Source: Streblospio benedicti (lineage: Eukaryota; Annelida; Polychaeta; Spionida; Spionidae). Taken from it: a stretch of DNA of 64,000 bases. Within the stretch, counting starts at the first letter, position 1. Each line of letters opens with the position of its first letter. This document shows positions 33,106-44,906 of this stretch, piece after piece. Both the position numbers and the translations under genes were made by a program. Location of the stretch: assembly GCA_019095985.1 (NCBI GenBank), contig CM032669.1, positions 31,522,604 through 31,586,603 on the forward strand. The letters are read 5' to 3'. Under the pieces are notes generated by a model that ran no database searches, was not told the origin of the DNA, and saw only the letters and a list, made by a program, of their open reading frames with translations.

Positions 33106-34665
33106 AATGAGATATCTTACAGCTATGGCAAAAGGCCATAGCTGTAAGCATTATTCTTGATGTGGCGATAAGCTATACAGCTGTATGGTGCATTACCCAT
33201 GCAGATAATATTAGATCAATTCAGGAAACAATTTATCCCTAAATTCATCCAACTATAACATAGATATACAAGTAAAACAATGATATTTCTTACAGCTATG
33301 GCAAAATGCCATAGCTGTAAGCATCATTCCTGCTGTGGAGATAGGCTATATAGATGAATGGTGAAATACCTATGCATATAATATTAGAATAAGTAGGGAA
33401 GCCATTTACACCTTTCATTGTTGCAACTATAACAAAGATATACAAATAAAACAATGAGATATCTTACGGCTATGGCAAAAGGCCATAGCTGTAAGCATTA
33501 TTCCTGCTGTGGAGATAGGCTATACAGCTGTATGGTGCATTACCTATGCAGATAATATTAGAGCAATTCAGGAAACCATTTATCCCTAAATTCATCAAAC
33601 TATAACATAGATATACAAGTAAAACAATGATATTTCTTACAGCTATGGCAAAATGCCATAGCTGTAAGCATTATTCCTGCTGTGGAGATAGGCTATATAG
33701 ATGTATGGTGAAATACTTATGCAGATAGTATTAGAATAAGTAGGGAAGCCATTTACACCTTTCATTGTTGCAACTGTAACAAAGATATACAAATAAAACA
33801 ATGAGATATCTTACAGCTAAGGCAAAAGGCCATAGCTGTAAGCATTATTCTTGATGTGGCGATAAGCTATACAGCTGTATGGAGCATTACCTATGCAGAT
33901 AATATTAGAGCAATTCAGGAAACCATTTATCCCTAAATTCATCAAACTATAACATAAGACAATGATATTTCTTACAGCTAAGGCGATAGGCCATAGCTGT
34001 AAGTAATCCACTTCTTTCCTCCCCAGCCATTTATATTACTACTTATATATGTGATTTTAAATGTTTTTGTTTTTATGGCTGAATTTTATATTATTAAAAT
34101 GACATAGCTAAATAAATAAGTAAATAAATAAATAAAATAAATTATTCCTGCTGTGGGGATAGGCTGTATAGCTGTATGGCGAATTACCTATGCAGATAGT
34201 ATTAGAATGATTAGGCAAACTATTTATCTCTAAATTATTCCCACTATAACATAGATATACCAATAATGAATTGACATGTCTTACAGCTATTGCAAAATGC
34301 CATAACTGCAAGCATTATTCCTGCTGTGGCAATCGGCTACTTTATGGTGAATTACCAATGCAGATGGTATTAGAATAAGTAGGGAAACCATTTACACCTT
34401 TTATTGTTACACCTGTAACAAAAATATACCAATAAAACAATGAGATATCGTACATGTACAGCTATGGTTATAGGCCATAGCTGACACTTAAATTTTTGTC
34501 TCCCTAAGAAACGCGCACGACATAATGCTGTCTATTAGTCTAATTTTGAGCTCGGACGGTTTTCTTACAGCTATGGAAACAAGCCCGACCGGTCTCTCTG
34601 GCAGAAAACTGTAGAGTGACAGCAAAGAGACACGTGGCACAAACAGCTGAGTTGACATTATGATT

Positions 34666-34858
34666 AACTTATGTGTACTAAATCTACAACCCAAGCACGG
34701 TTCCCATTTCAAATTATAGAGATTCACGTTTTTTTGGTTATTACTAGACTATCTCAACACGACATTTAGATGGTTTGTACTAGTCTACAAACAAACGTGA
34801 ATAACTATAATTTGAAACGCGAACCGTACGTAGGCTGTAGATTTAGTGCATATAAGTT
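34666..34858. repeat. Long foldback, ~70 bp arms
   Basis: The arm at 34666-34735 is the inverted copy of 34789-34858 at roughly 85% identity (AACTTAT(G/A)TG(T/C)ACTAAATC, then TTTCAAATTATAG, then TTCACGTTT), with a 53 bp loop. It starts 100 bp after a degenerate satellite half-hairpin (CTTACAGCTATGG at 34564). Confidence 0.8.
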
Positions 34859-34879
34859 GAGTACAGATTTCTGCTTTAC

Positions 34880-35704
34880 CTGTCTGTGGAGCTATTCTGC
34901 GGCCCCATGTTTCCGGGACCATTTCGCGACAGTGGAATCATTTCGCGACGTGGGACTATTTCGTGGCTCAACATCCCCCCTCGCCACCTGGCCCTCCACC
35001 CCAAAGTTAAACGACACCCCAGTTGGGTTTATTACTATTACAAAGCTATTACATGTACTTACCACTAGTACTTACCTTGGCACACCGTTGCGTGCACCCA
35101 CGCCCCTTTGTGAATTCAAAGCATCTGAATTGGTGTCCAATGAATCAGCAGAAATATAAGTTTCTGACAATATTACATTCGTAGAAATCTAAGTAGGCAA
35201 TAGCTGTGATGAAACAATAAGCCTCATCACAAGCAATAAACGTCTTATTGGATTCACACACTATTTTGAAATGAAATACTGTTTCCGGCGTAGCCAAACA
35301 ATTACACATGCAGTATGACTGAATTTTCTGTGTGGTATATATCTATTCGAATCTATGTCCTGAATTCTACTTTCAGCAAGTGATCCCCATGAAACTTGAC
35401 AATGCTCTGGATAGGCGTTATGGTAACACATACACACGAACTCCAAACACTACTTTAAAATTATAGAAAAATGAACTTAATATAAGTGCCATTTGCTCGA
35501 GGGCGTTTTTAATGGTTTCTCGCGATCCTGCTAAAAGTCGTATGTAGGTGTTTGAGGATAAATTGGACTGCTTTTGGGGATGTGTCATTTTATTTGCCTA
35601 AATTATCTTACATAACACTGTATTTTTAAGATCTGTGTTAGAAGAGAAGATTTTTTTTTTGTGTGTGTATACTTTTACAGCATTGTACCACAGCTCTAAT
35701 ACTT
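34880..35704. other. Stretch without a supported gene
   Basis: A patch at 34910-34975 repeats CATTTCGCGAC and ATTTCG(T/C)G motifs. The ORF at 34770-35159 is shared with the foldback arm and is not recognised. Confidence 0.35.
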
Positions 35705-35895
35705 TGGGCGGGTTTATAAGGAAGTGGGATGTGGGAAAAAAGGTTGAAAAAATAGGGATGTGGGAAAAAAGGGGGATGTGGAATTTCAATGCAGTGGGAT
35801 GTGGTAAAAAGCCCTATAATTTATGGGATGTGGGAAAAAAGGTAAAAAAATAGGTATGTGGGATGTCCTGACCCCTTATAACCTGCCCCCCCCCC
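35705..35895. repeat. Small inverted-repeat element built on a GGGATGTGGGAAAAAAG minisatellite
   Basis: GGGCGGGTTTATAAGG at the left is matched by CCTTATAACCTGCCC at the right. Between them GGGATGTGGGAAAAAAGG-type units recur about five times. A similar but inverted pattern (TCCCATCTCCCAC next to GTTATAATGG) occurs near 37562-37690, so a second diverged member may be there. Confidence 0.6.
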
Positions 35896-37225
35896 CCTAC
35901 ATGGTATTCACACAGTGGGTTAGATACTTTTCTACAACACTTTAAAATCCAATCCAGTTCTACTCGAAGAAGCATGCTTGCAAAGGCAAATGGTGCATAT
36001 ATTCTAAACCCTAAGTATTTAGGGGTCCGTTCGGATACAAGGGATTTACTTTTTGTGCTATAATTTTATCCGCTTGGTATTCTTTGTATAAACGTATTTT
36101 AATACAATAAGTATATACAAATGGATTAGCTACCAGATAAAACGCGATATAAGCCTTTTCCGGAAAAAATAACTTCGTTCACACAAACACACACGCACAC
36201 TTGTACTCCTTCTCAATAGTTAATAATATGCCATGGGATAATTTTGATTAAACTCTACCGGAGTCCTGTAAATATGTACGTACAAAATCAAATAATTGTC
36301 TAGTGATATCTTAACCTAAATTTCATCATTTGTTATATTTAGATTTTCATTGATCGATTGAAGTTAATATATTGAATAGATCGTTAATTGTTGTCTGTTT
36401 TGTTCTACAGTCTTATTACAGATTCTCTTTTGAATAGTTGCCACCTTATGTCTTGTCAATATCAGGACTGAAGGTTATTTGATTTGGTTGAATATTAGGA
36501 AATATAGTCTTGTACAAAATATTTCATTGAAGTCCACACCGACCCACTTTAAGTTTTGAGAACAGAAGATGTAGCGTGCACTGAAAACAATTTTTACCGG
36601 GAGAGAGGATTATTTCATTTGGCTGAATACAAGGACCTAGACAGATACAATTTTACTTTGGTCCTCAAGCCGAGTACAGAAAAACAGGGTTGTTATGTAA
36701 TTTGACCTTTCAAAATATTTACATAATAAAAATATAACTCCTTCTTTGTTATTGTTATTTGACACAGTCATAAATATGGTATGAATGTAATTGTATCAGA
36801 GACATATCATGCATTCAAAAGAGAATGACATGAAATGATTGGATTCGAAATGGACCATTAGATGTTCTGGTTAATGTACTGATGGGGGTTAATGGCATAT
36901 TTTTGGCTGTTTTAAAAAGACTTTTAACTTGAAGTTCGACGGAAATTGCATGTCTGGATTGTGTGGGTCGTTTGGTGGCTTCCTGAAAAAAGCGTTCATT
37001 ATAGCCAATGAACACTTAAAAGAAACATGTAATGGTGTGATGACGTGCAGATGATTTTCCACACTTATATTTACCCCACAAAGTGAAACAAATGCTCATT
37101 GCAGTTTGATGCTAACCACTACTTATATTAGCCGTAGGTATTCTTCAAAGGTAATTGTTGCCTGAGGTTATTCATGACCTTTCCCCAGGTTGTACCGCAC
37201 GTCACATTGTGATGATATTTTCACC
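35896..37225. other. Non-coding stretch
   Basis: Nothing recognised. Confidence 0.4.
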
Positions 37226-37248
37226 ACAGCAGGAGCAGGAGCAGCAGC

Positions 37249-37303
<55 letters not shown>

Positions 37304-37392
37304 CATCAGCAGCCAGAGCATAAGCAGCAGCAGCAGCAGCAGCAAGAGCAGCAAGAGCAGCAGCAGTGGCGGTGGCAACAGCAGCCGCCACC
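37226..37392. repeat. CAG trinucleotide repeat, coding-compatible
   Basis: Pure CAG for about 50 bp at 37250-37301, then interrupted CAG/CAT/GAG units to 37392. One plus frame (37190-37516, 108 codons) reads it as polyglutamine followed by PPPP and a tail with HFIVCGNRGHHTMKN. No exon signals or homology support a gene, so I treat it as a microsatellite that happens to lie in an open frame. Confidence 0.8.
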
Positions 37393-37817
37393 GCCGCAAA
37401 AACAACATTTTATAGTTTGCGGGAATCGTGGTCATCACACAATGAAGAATCTCCAAAACCAATCGCAAACCCCCCACAGGCCACTCCTGGAATGGGTAGA
37501 AATCATGTCCACCTAATCATTGAATGATAAGTATAAATGTAAATGTGGTGTTTTATAGGGATTGGGTGGGGTTGGGGGTGTTATAATGGATGCCAATCAC
37601 CAATCTTCCCAATTGTTTTACCTCATTCTCTCATCTCCCAATTTTTTCTTGCCTCTTCTCCCATCTCCCACTTATTTCAGCCATCTCCTACTTTTAATGC
37701 TAATTGTCACACCGTCGCGGATTCAACAGACACATTGCTATATATTAATATTGACTTTTGTTGTCATGTCAAAAATATCAACCATGAAGTAAGAAGACAA
37801 AAATTACAACAGCATCA

Positions 37818-38002
37818 TATTGAATATATATTTTTTCTTTCTTCTTACCATGCAACATGTAACGAAACGCTCTAAAGTTTTAAAAAGTTTTATATCTTGT
37901 TCCTGTTGGCTTGAGACTAGTATCAAGAGGAATAAAAACCTTTTAAAACTGTAGAGCGTTTAGTTACATGTTGGGTGGTAAGAAGAATACATATATTTGA
38001 TA
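37818..38002. repeat. Long foldback, ~75 bp arms
   Basis: The arm at 37818-37893 and its inverted copy at 37930-38002 share TTCTTCTTACCA, CAACATGTAAC, AAACGCTCTA and AGTTTTAAAA blocks. Most positions pair around a 36 bp loop. This could be a foldback MITE or a source of hairpin RNA. Confidence 0.8.
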
Positions 38003-38247
38003 TGAGACCACACACAGTTTACCATGTAAACTCTGTATTAAGTACAACAGCATAATTTAATCATTACTATGGCTTCATCAATTTTGATTGTCTGTTCCTT
38101 CCCCTTTTCTCGGACACATGGCATCCTTTCGAAAGGAAATGACAGTTACAAGATGTTTAAATCAACACTTTCCATTTCTTTTAGTAAGGTATTGTTTTAA
38201 ACATTAACACAACTCAGTTTTAATAATCCTGTATTCTGAAGGGTGCT

Positions 38248-38725
38248 TTCAAAAGACATCGCTGGAAGCCTGAGACCTGGTGCTGGCACGTCAGCTTGGA
38301 TGATACTGTCAATAAGACCATAACTCAATTCAAACCTTTCAAGGCCCTGATCAAAGCGTGTGGCAAAACAGGTTGTTTGGGGTGTTAAGTTGGAAGGTGA
38401 TATGGAAGTGTTCCATGATAGTTGAGCACTCTGCAAGATTTCTCAATGTTGAATTCGAATGGCCTATTGATCTGCTCCACATGGTCCCCCCCCCCCAGTA
38501 ATGGGCCCTCTAGGTGCCCCCAGTTATGGGCCCACCTCTTCCAGTTACTGTTATGTAGAACGAATTCACAAGGCTCTAAGGAAGATGAAATCTTGTAGAG
38601 ATGCTGGTCCTTCTGGTATCAATGCGGAAATACTGAAAGCTACAACCGAGGAGGGTGTGGCACTGATAAGGGAATTGGCTGATGCTGTCTTTGGTCACGA
38701 CTCAATTTCTAGAGATTAGGAGGAG
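38248..38725 (+). mobile_element. LINE fragment: pre-RT linker and start of reverse transcriptase
   Basis: At 38248-38375 the frame gives KRHRWKPETWCWHVSLDDTV and FKALIKACGKTG, the tryptophan-rich segment found before the RT of many LINEs. At 38501-38719 it gives VERIHKALRKMKSCRDAGPSG then INAEILKATTEEGV, the first RT block (MK..+..GP.GI.AE.LK). The two pieces are separated by a C-rich, partly duplicated stretch and are not in one frame. The copy ends at a stop at 38719 and is dead. Confidence 0.7.
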
Positions 38726-38740
38726 AGTTTTCAAAGTCGT

Positions 38741-38822
38741 TACAAACATTGGCTCAACTGTATAATAAAGCAGGGCTTCATAAACATTGGCTCAACTGTA
38801 TCATAAAGCAGGACTTCATATA
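38741..38822. repeat. ~38 bp tandem duplication
   Basis: Two copies of ACATTGGCTCAACTGTAT followed by (A/C)ATAAAGCAGG(G/A)CTTCATA lie end to end, right after the LINE fragment. Confidence 0.8.
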
Positions 38823-39030
38823 AGCTTTTAACATTTTAAACATATCTTGAGTTTTGCAGTACGTATTTTTTACAGTGAAGTCATGCGTTGGCGTATTCAT
38901 GACTGCTTTAAGCAACTAAAACGTCTAACAAAATTTGACGGAAGACCTACGGGCCTATGCCTTCCGTGGCTAGGAGTCAAGTCAAGCCATACTGGCCATA
39001 CTTTCTCTCTCGGAAGTCATGGGTTTGGAG

Positions 39031-39130
39031 NNNNNNNNNNNNNNNNNNNNNNNNNNNNNNNNNNNNNNNNNNNNNNNNNNNNNNNNNNNNNNNNNNNNNN
39101 NNNNNNNNNNNNNNNNNNNNNNNNNNNNNN
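39031..39130. other. Assembly gap (100 N)
   Basis: Exactly 100 N, likely of unknown real length. Confidence 0.98.
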
Positions 39131-39378
39131 CAAAAAGACTATATGTATGGTGGTTGATTTCCGTCAGCAAACTATATAAATCTACCAAGATCGCTCCTTC
39201 TAAACTAAATCAGTGTCTTGACAGCTGTATCTTCGCAATAGAACTCTTTATAAGTTATTCCTGTGTGCAAGCTGTAGTAATAATGTTACATTTCACCAAT
39301 CCTTCAAATGAAAGTTAATTTGAAAAATAAAATAAAGATATCTTTATGTAGACTATTACTAGTAGTAGGACTATTCAT

Positions 39379-41048
39379 CTAGATTATATTTAACTACACC
39401 ACACTACTACTTTACTACTATTTTACAACATAAACTGACGTTGTGGCGACCATCGCGGTGCCTTCAACAGAGTGACTGTTTTGCGCGATGACGCTACAAT
39501 GTATTGTATCAGGGATAGGAGCATCATCACACATCCAGCAGCCAAATTCGTTCAGCAGCATACTTAACCCTTTGAAAGGTAAAAACCAAGCACCCATCAA
39601 GAATAGTGAAGATTTTGTAGTTGAAAATTAGAGATCTAGAAATCTCCACCTCCTAGTCCTAGTATCATACGATGTCTCCGCGTTGTTCACCTGCATCCCC
39701 ATAGAAGAAGCTTCATCTCTGGTTAATATGGGAGAAGACTGGATTGAAGATGAGACTCTTTCCAGACATGAAGTTAGATGTTGAGCGTAAATTATTACCA
39801 TCCTGAAGTTTCGTCTCAAACCACCTTACTTTGAAATGAACGGGGTCTTTTTATAGACAAATCCAAGAGCTCCTGATGGGCTCTCCCCGTCTCTAATCGC
39901 TGTCGCAGACCTAGTGATGGAAGATTTTGAACAGAGAGCACTTAAGAACCCCCAGTGAATCCCATCGGTGGAAATTCCGTTATGGATGACACCTCTACGT
40001 CCCACAGAATCAGATTGAGTGGAGTTTTCAACTTTACTTGAATTCCCTTTAGCCAGAGTATTCAATTCACCATAGAAGGTGATTGATCAGAAACTCGCCT
40101 TCCTAGTACACTCACATTGAGAGTGCTCCACATTTGACCCCTGGAAGACTAGTGTTTATAGGAAGCCCACACACACTGGATCAGTACTTTGAACTGGGAC
40201 TCCAACCATCATCTGAACACAACGCTCAGTAGTCCGGTGACACCCTAAGGAGAAGAGCCTAAACATCTGTAAACCGAGGAGGAAGACTGCAGGAAAGAGG
40301 TGAATTGTGAAACAAGTGCTGAAAGTAAATGGATACAAGCCCTGGGGGTCTAAAAGTTCCTTCCAAAAAGAGAACAGAAACTCCGTCTGTTGGAAACCAG
40401 TAAATACGGGGGTTAAGAAGTTCCCTGTGAGAATCTGCAGCGGAAAGGCAGCCATCTGAAATCTGGCGCAGAGGATCCTTAAGAAACATGGTGTCCCCGC
40501 CTCTTTCATAAGCCTTTCAACACGCCTTAGGAGCTCAAGTAAGGACCCAAGGACAAAGATCACCCAAAGAAAATGTGTGTGGAGTGTTGTATGACATCTC
40601 ATGCCCTTCATGCCATGAAACATAAGCATTTCGTGGGAAACTGGCAGGAATCTGCAAACGAGACTGAAGGAACACCTGACCCATACAGTACCCAGTCTAC
40701 CATGTTGGTGATCCATACAGAGAATACTGGGCATCTATTCAGCAGTGAGTCAGCCAGAGTCAGGCAGAGAAGATCAGCCCTCCGACGTAAGATCTTGGTG
40801 CCTCATCAAGATCTGCTGACGCACCGCCCAAAGCCTCCAACCCTCAACTAAGGCAGGAGAGCATCCCCTGAACCTCTCCATCTGCTTTCCGCCAGGAACT
40901 CCACCTGGCGGAAACCCAGTTCGCGCACATTGCATTTTCTGTTCCACTAAAACAGTCACTTGTTGAAGGGGCAATCATGATGGTCGCCGCAACGTTAGTG
41001 TGTTGTAAATAGTAAGTAGTAGTGTAGTGTAGTTGGAATATAATCTAA
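39379..41048 (+). mobile_element. Penelope-like element with inverted terminal repeats
   Basis: Arms at 39379-39482 and 40949-41048 are inverted copies at about 80% (TAGATTATAT, CTACTAC..TTACTA, GGCGACCATC, TTCAACA, GTGACTGTTTT). Between them the plus strand carries, in broken frames, RT motifs SYDVSALFTCIPIEEA, FEMNGVF, VADLVMEDFEQRALKNP and KPTHT, then the thumb. A GETGR-like ISWETGRNLQTRLKEH motif of the GIY-YIG endonuclease follows (about 40620-40665). Penelope-like elements are known to carry repeated ends in direct or inverted arrangement. The many frame changes show an old, inactive copy. Open frames on the minus strand here (such as 40156-40734) are shadows. Confidence 0.8.
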
Positions 41049-41665
41049 AAATAAAGATATTAGGTCTCATGATCCACCCAAGGCAGTATCACTATTTTAT
41101 TGAGGGGCCATGTTAAGTCTAGATTTATAGATCAAATTTCAAACAATTCATGTAGATATTTTTTAACCCGTGTGTTGACAGCTCCATTTGTTATTATTTT
41201 CTGTAAGGTATGGCTGTTTGCATGCTCAAGCAATATCATCACATTTTATAATCGCTCTGATGGAAAGTTATCCCGAAAATTTGAAGGGAAGCAAATTTTA
41301 AAGCAACCACCTGCTAGTCAGTATTTGTTTGTGATCCAAACGGTGGGGAACGTCAAACGTTTGCTGTCAGGGACTTCAGCAAGCATTTTCATTTGGTAGT
41401 GGATGCAAAAAAAAAGATGGAAAAAGTAAATGTCTCAGCAAATCTTTTATTATCAATTATTTTGTGAATAATTTCAGTATGTTGTAGAGCAGAGGTTAGC
41501 GAATTCAAAATAAAGCTAAAGTAAGAAGAGTAGCACAATTTTAATACAAGACTCTTGGGTAGAAAAGTCGGCGCAATTCTCTCTATTTACTACGGGAACG
41601 TGAGAATCTTACCTGCAATCGGGCCAAAGTAGTTAGCACGTCACGAAACCGTGGTTTCGTGCATT
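41049..41665. other. Stretch without a recognised gene
   Basis: The ORF at 41100-41399 (99 codons) has no known motif. A near-perfect palindrome (CACGAAACC GT GGTTTCGTG) lies near 41643-41662, just before the 1.4 kb duplication starts. Confidence 0.35.
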
Positions 41666-43075
41666 AAAGATATCTAAAACACATGTTTTGGCCTGGGCTT
41701 GTTTTCAATAATTATTTCGCTTTTAAATTCATGCAAAAAAAGTCTGCTGTGTAAAATACCGTTAAATGCCACATTGCGTATTTTCAATTTCTCTCAGATA
41801 AAATTGTTATCCCGCCTGTTTCCTATCATTGTCGATATTAAGTGCCAACAAATCGTGTCGTTATGTGACAACTACTGATTACTTTCAACGGAAAACACGT
41901 CGTTTTGTACGTTGTAATATAATAATTTTCCGCCCTAGCATGTTTTCAGTGAATATTCAGCAGGATGTAAATGCTTTTTCTTGCTCAGGTTTTCTTTTAT
42001 CTATCAGCAGTTTCACGAATGCTATTTTGTTAAGGCTTTAAATTCAATTTTCATGATTAGGGAAGTATTTCGGCATAGATACATGTATCCAGTCATTGAA
42101 CTTCAAAGTGTTTATAGACACATGTCGTGTTGACTACTAGAAGTATTAGGGTTGGAATCCTAGTCGAAGCGATGCATTCCTTGATATGTGTATACTCGTG
42201 GTGGAGCGCACACAGTCACTTGGACTCGATGACCTTGAAGCTGTCGTGAATCTGAGACAGCTTCGGATTCTGTGGTGTGTACACTTGTAGATAATAGCTG
42301 GAAGCAAAGATCTCATTACAGGTAAAGAGAGTATACTTGACAAAAACACACACACTCAGAATCTAATGTCTAAAAGTGACTTGGTGGCATGGTGCAATGC
42401 AGGGCGTGGGGGAACACTTATTAGCACGGCCACACAACCAGTTCCATAGAGAACCAAGGACTAAGTTGACCTTTCAATACCAACCAACTACCTTATTTGC
42501 TCAATAAATTTGTTTTATCCCTAATACAAAAGAACAAGTGAGCTCCAAATATAGTACAATGTAGACCCCTTTCGACACACGGACCATACAAGTGGAAAAG
42601 CGACACAATTTACAGTAGTCTTCGGACGCAAATGTTGGCTGGAAATTTGTATATATCGTTTTTTGGGTAATTTCAACACTATGTATATTAGAGTGTTTTC
42701 CAAATGTTTTCATTACAAATTCAGCATGGTTTGAAAAAAAGGAAAAAACAAACAAACACGTTTTTACCAACATTATTAGTCGACTACTTGCAGGGCTCAA
42801 ACACAAACACCTGTCGAGTACTGTGCAGAGGTGAATAACCTGACTTAAGTGGTCAATTGTTATCCTTTATTTTAACCTAGGCAAAATGTAAAGTTATTTC
42901 GGCTTCCAGTCAATGCAAGAAAGTAAGAGTGATATTGGTCATCCATTCTTAAAAGTTTACGAATATTTTGCTTGAAATGTTATAGGCCTTGTGACCACAA
43001 AAACAAATGGTAAATTGTAAAGTATATGAATTACAACATAGCTAGGCTCCTTCTATTTATAGAATATTCATATGC
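41666..43075 (+). repeat. 1.4 kb direct duplication, copy 1
   Basis: It matches 44907-46297 in the same orientation, starting AAAGATATCTAAA and ending CTTCTATTTATAGAATAT. Differences are mostly one- to several-base indels plus scattered substitutions. A patch near 42190-42270 has a weak tRNA-like Pol III look (GATGACC...GAAG...CGTGAATT(C)GAGAC in copy 2), so a SINE may be embedded. Confidence 0.8.
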
Positions 43076-44906
43076 TAAATAATTGGTCTACTGCCAATTC
43101 AGTTTTGCTACCATGATATTATAAGGAATAACTTTTCAACCATACTCTGTGGCACATCACATATGTGATTTTGCTCATCTCGAAAAGTTACTGCCTAAAT
43201 GTTACAATAAATATGTCATGTCGTGGTAGATACTCCAGATGTGCGTGTAGTCAAAACCTAAACACTCATTTTTCACATAATAAAACACTATGAAAGTAAC
43301 ATTACCGCAGATGTTAGTCATTAAAGCGAAGCCACATCAAAGATCTCGTTTGAAATTGTAATATCATGTATACTTATGCTGCTTTCTCTACTATAGGTAT
43401 TGATAGAATTGTGGATATAAAACATAATTTCAAAGCCAGTTTTAAATTTATACCACATATACGCTCATACATGATTACGGTGAGGCGCATTTGTGTCTTT
43501 TTGCATGATAGTGTGTTCTTTTCTTATAGCAAAGTAGACTATTGTACAAATATTGATATGGTCGTGGTCGAGGGGGAATCCTGATTTCTTTTGTTGGCCG
43601 AAAGCTCCAAGCGCGTCCAGTTATATTGTTGGAATTAGTTACTATAATCACCGATTGAACATTTCCAAATTCATTCATGACGCAAGAGCCACAGCAATAA
43701 AAAAGTGATTAAAGTGAAAAGAAAATTAATGTTATGACTATACTTTGAGGACGGTTTCTTTAATTCCATATGATATTTGAAATAGCCATCTCATCAGTTG
43801 TACAAAATTCAATTAGCTTACAAACTCTACGAGAATGTTAACTTCGTGTTGCAATTTCCACACCTTAATTGCAGCGAGAATTTTCAATGAAAACAAATTT
43901 CAAGATACACGTTATTTCATAAACAATTACACGTCCAACTCGCTCCCTTCCCTCAAATTCAATAAACACTTGGTTAGAAGAAAAGTATGTGTTCGCATTT
44001 CAGTTTGTAGGTTTTTGTGGCTGTTGAGCAAACTAATTCTAGCCGGTCTTTATACTTTTCGGAAGCACCAGTATTTTAGTAGCACCAACCAACTATGCAA
44101 ATTTCCGTGAATGGATAATATTTCAACAATGCAGTAAACTAAATCACATGCAGCTTTCACGGGGTCAAAGTTATTATTGTATAGTTTTAAATAGGATGTG
44201 AAAGCAAATATTTACACTAAACATAGCATTAATGTTCTTCTTACGTTATCCACAACATTTGTATTGCCGTGAGTAACTGCTTAAAACCATAAAAATTGGT
44301 TTATCTATCAAATCCAGGACAATGAACTTCTTCCACGTGGTGTTCTTCATGGAGCAGAGAAGGAATAGAGTTTTACAATATGAGTCCAGTGTAGATGATA
44401 GAGATTCAGCCGAAAGGTCTGTAGCATACATTTACATTTATATTTGAATACATCGGCAACGCAGAATCATGATACATCAAGTTCCAGACAAGAACAATCG
44501 AAGAATTCATCAATGTTAGTAAATGAATAGTAGCAGCTTGTAATAAATAGCCAGGTTCTTCCTGGCAAGTTTAGATAACCCTAAACATGCAAATCACTTC
44601 AATGCTGTCGTTGCTTGCATAAACAATGATCTCTCATAAGTGTTTACAACCTTTTTAAAGTGTTACAGTGGGTGTGCTCTTAATATAAACCAGTTTGAAA
44701 CATAATAGAGCCTCGTAAAGTTACTTATCTCGATTTTTCTGTTATTTCCACGTTACTTGAAAATCCATTCATCCGGATTATGAACATACATAAAAGTTGA
44801 TAATCTCGAATATTTCATTTGTATATCTACGAATTCGAGATAACGAGTTCCTACTGTATGTAAAAGTAATGTCAATAAACAAACTCTTCATAAATTTATT
44901 AATCAA
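43076..44906. other. Spacer between the two 1.4 kb copies
   Basis: 1.8 kb of AT-rich DNA without a recognisable protein frame. If the copies were long terminal repeats one would expect a primer-binding site or pol here; none is visible. Confidence 0.4.

Larger units (their letters stand above)
32465..34485. repeat. ~174 bp hairpin satellite in a two-monomer pattern
   Basis: Units start CTTACAGCTATGGC and contain its exact inverted copy after a 5 base loop (14 bp stem). Hairpins lie at 33116, 33289, 33463, 33636, 33810, 33971 and, degenerate, about 34281 and 34452. Two monomer types alternate: one with CAATTCAGGAAACCATTTAT, the other with AATAAGTAGGGAAGCCATTT. The higher-order period is therefore about 347 bp. 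The array is cut by family A copy 2 (32529-33105) and by an AAATA-rich insert (34003-34140). Confidence 0.9.

Noticed and set aside
32465-34485. CRISPR-like array
   Set aside because: Regular spacing and palindromic repeats invite the idea, but units are about 174 bp, the spacers are of only two recurring types, and the context is eukaryotic satellite DNA.
37155-37516. Polyglutamine or polyserine protein
   Set aside because: The frame is made by a CAG microsatellite; no splice signals, homology or neighbouring exons support a gene.
40156-40734. 192-codon ORF on the minus strand
   Set aside because: It is antisense to the Penelope-like reverse transcriptase region, whose plus-strand motifs explain the sequence.
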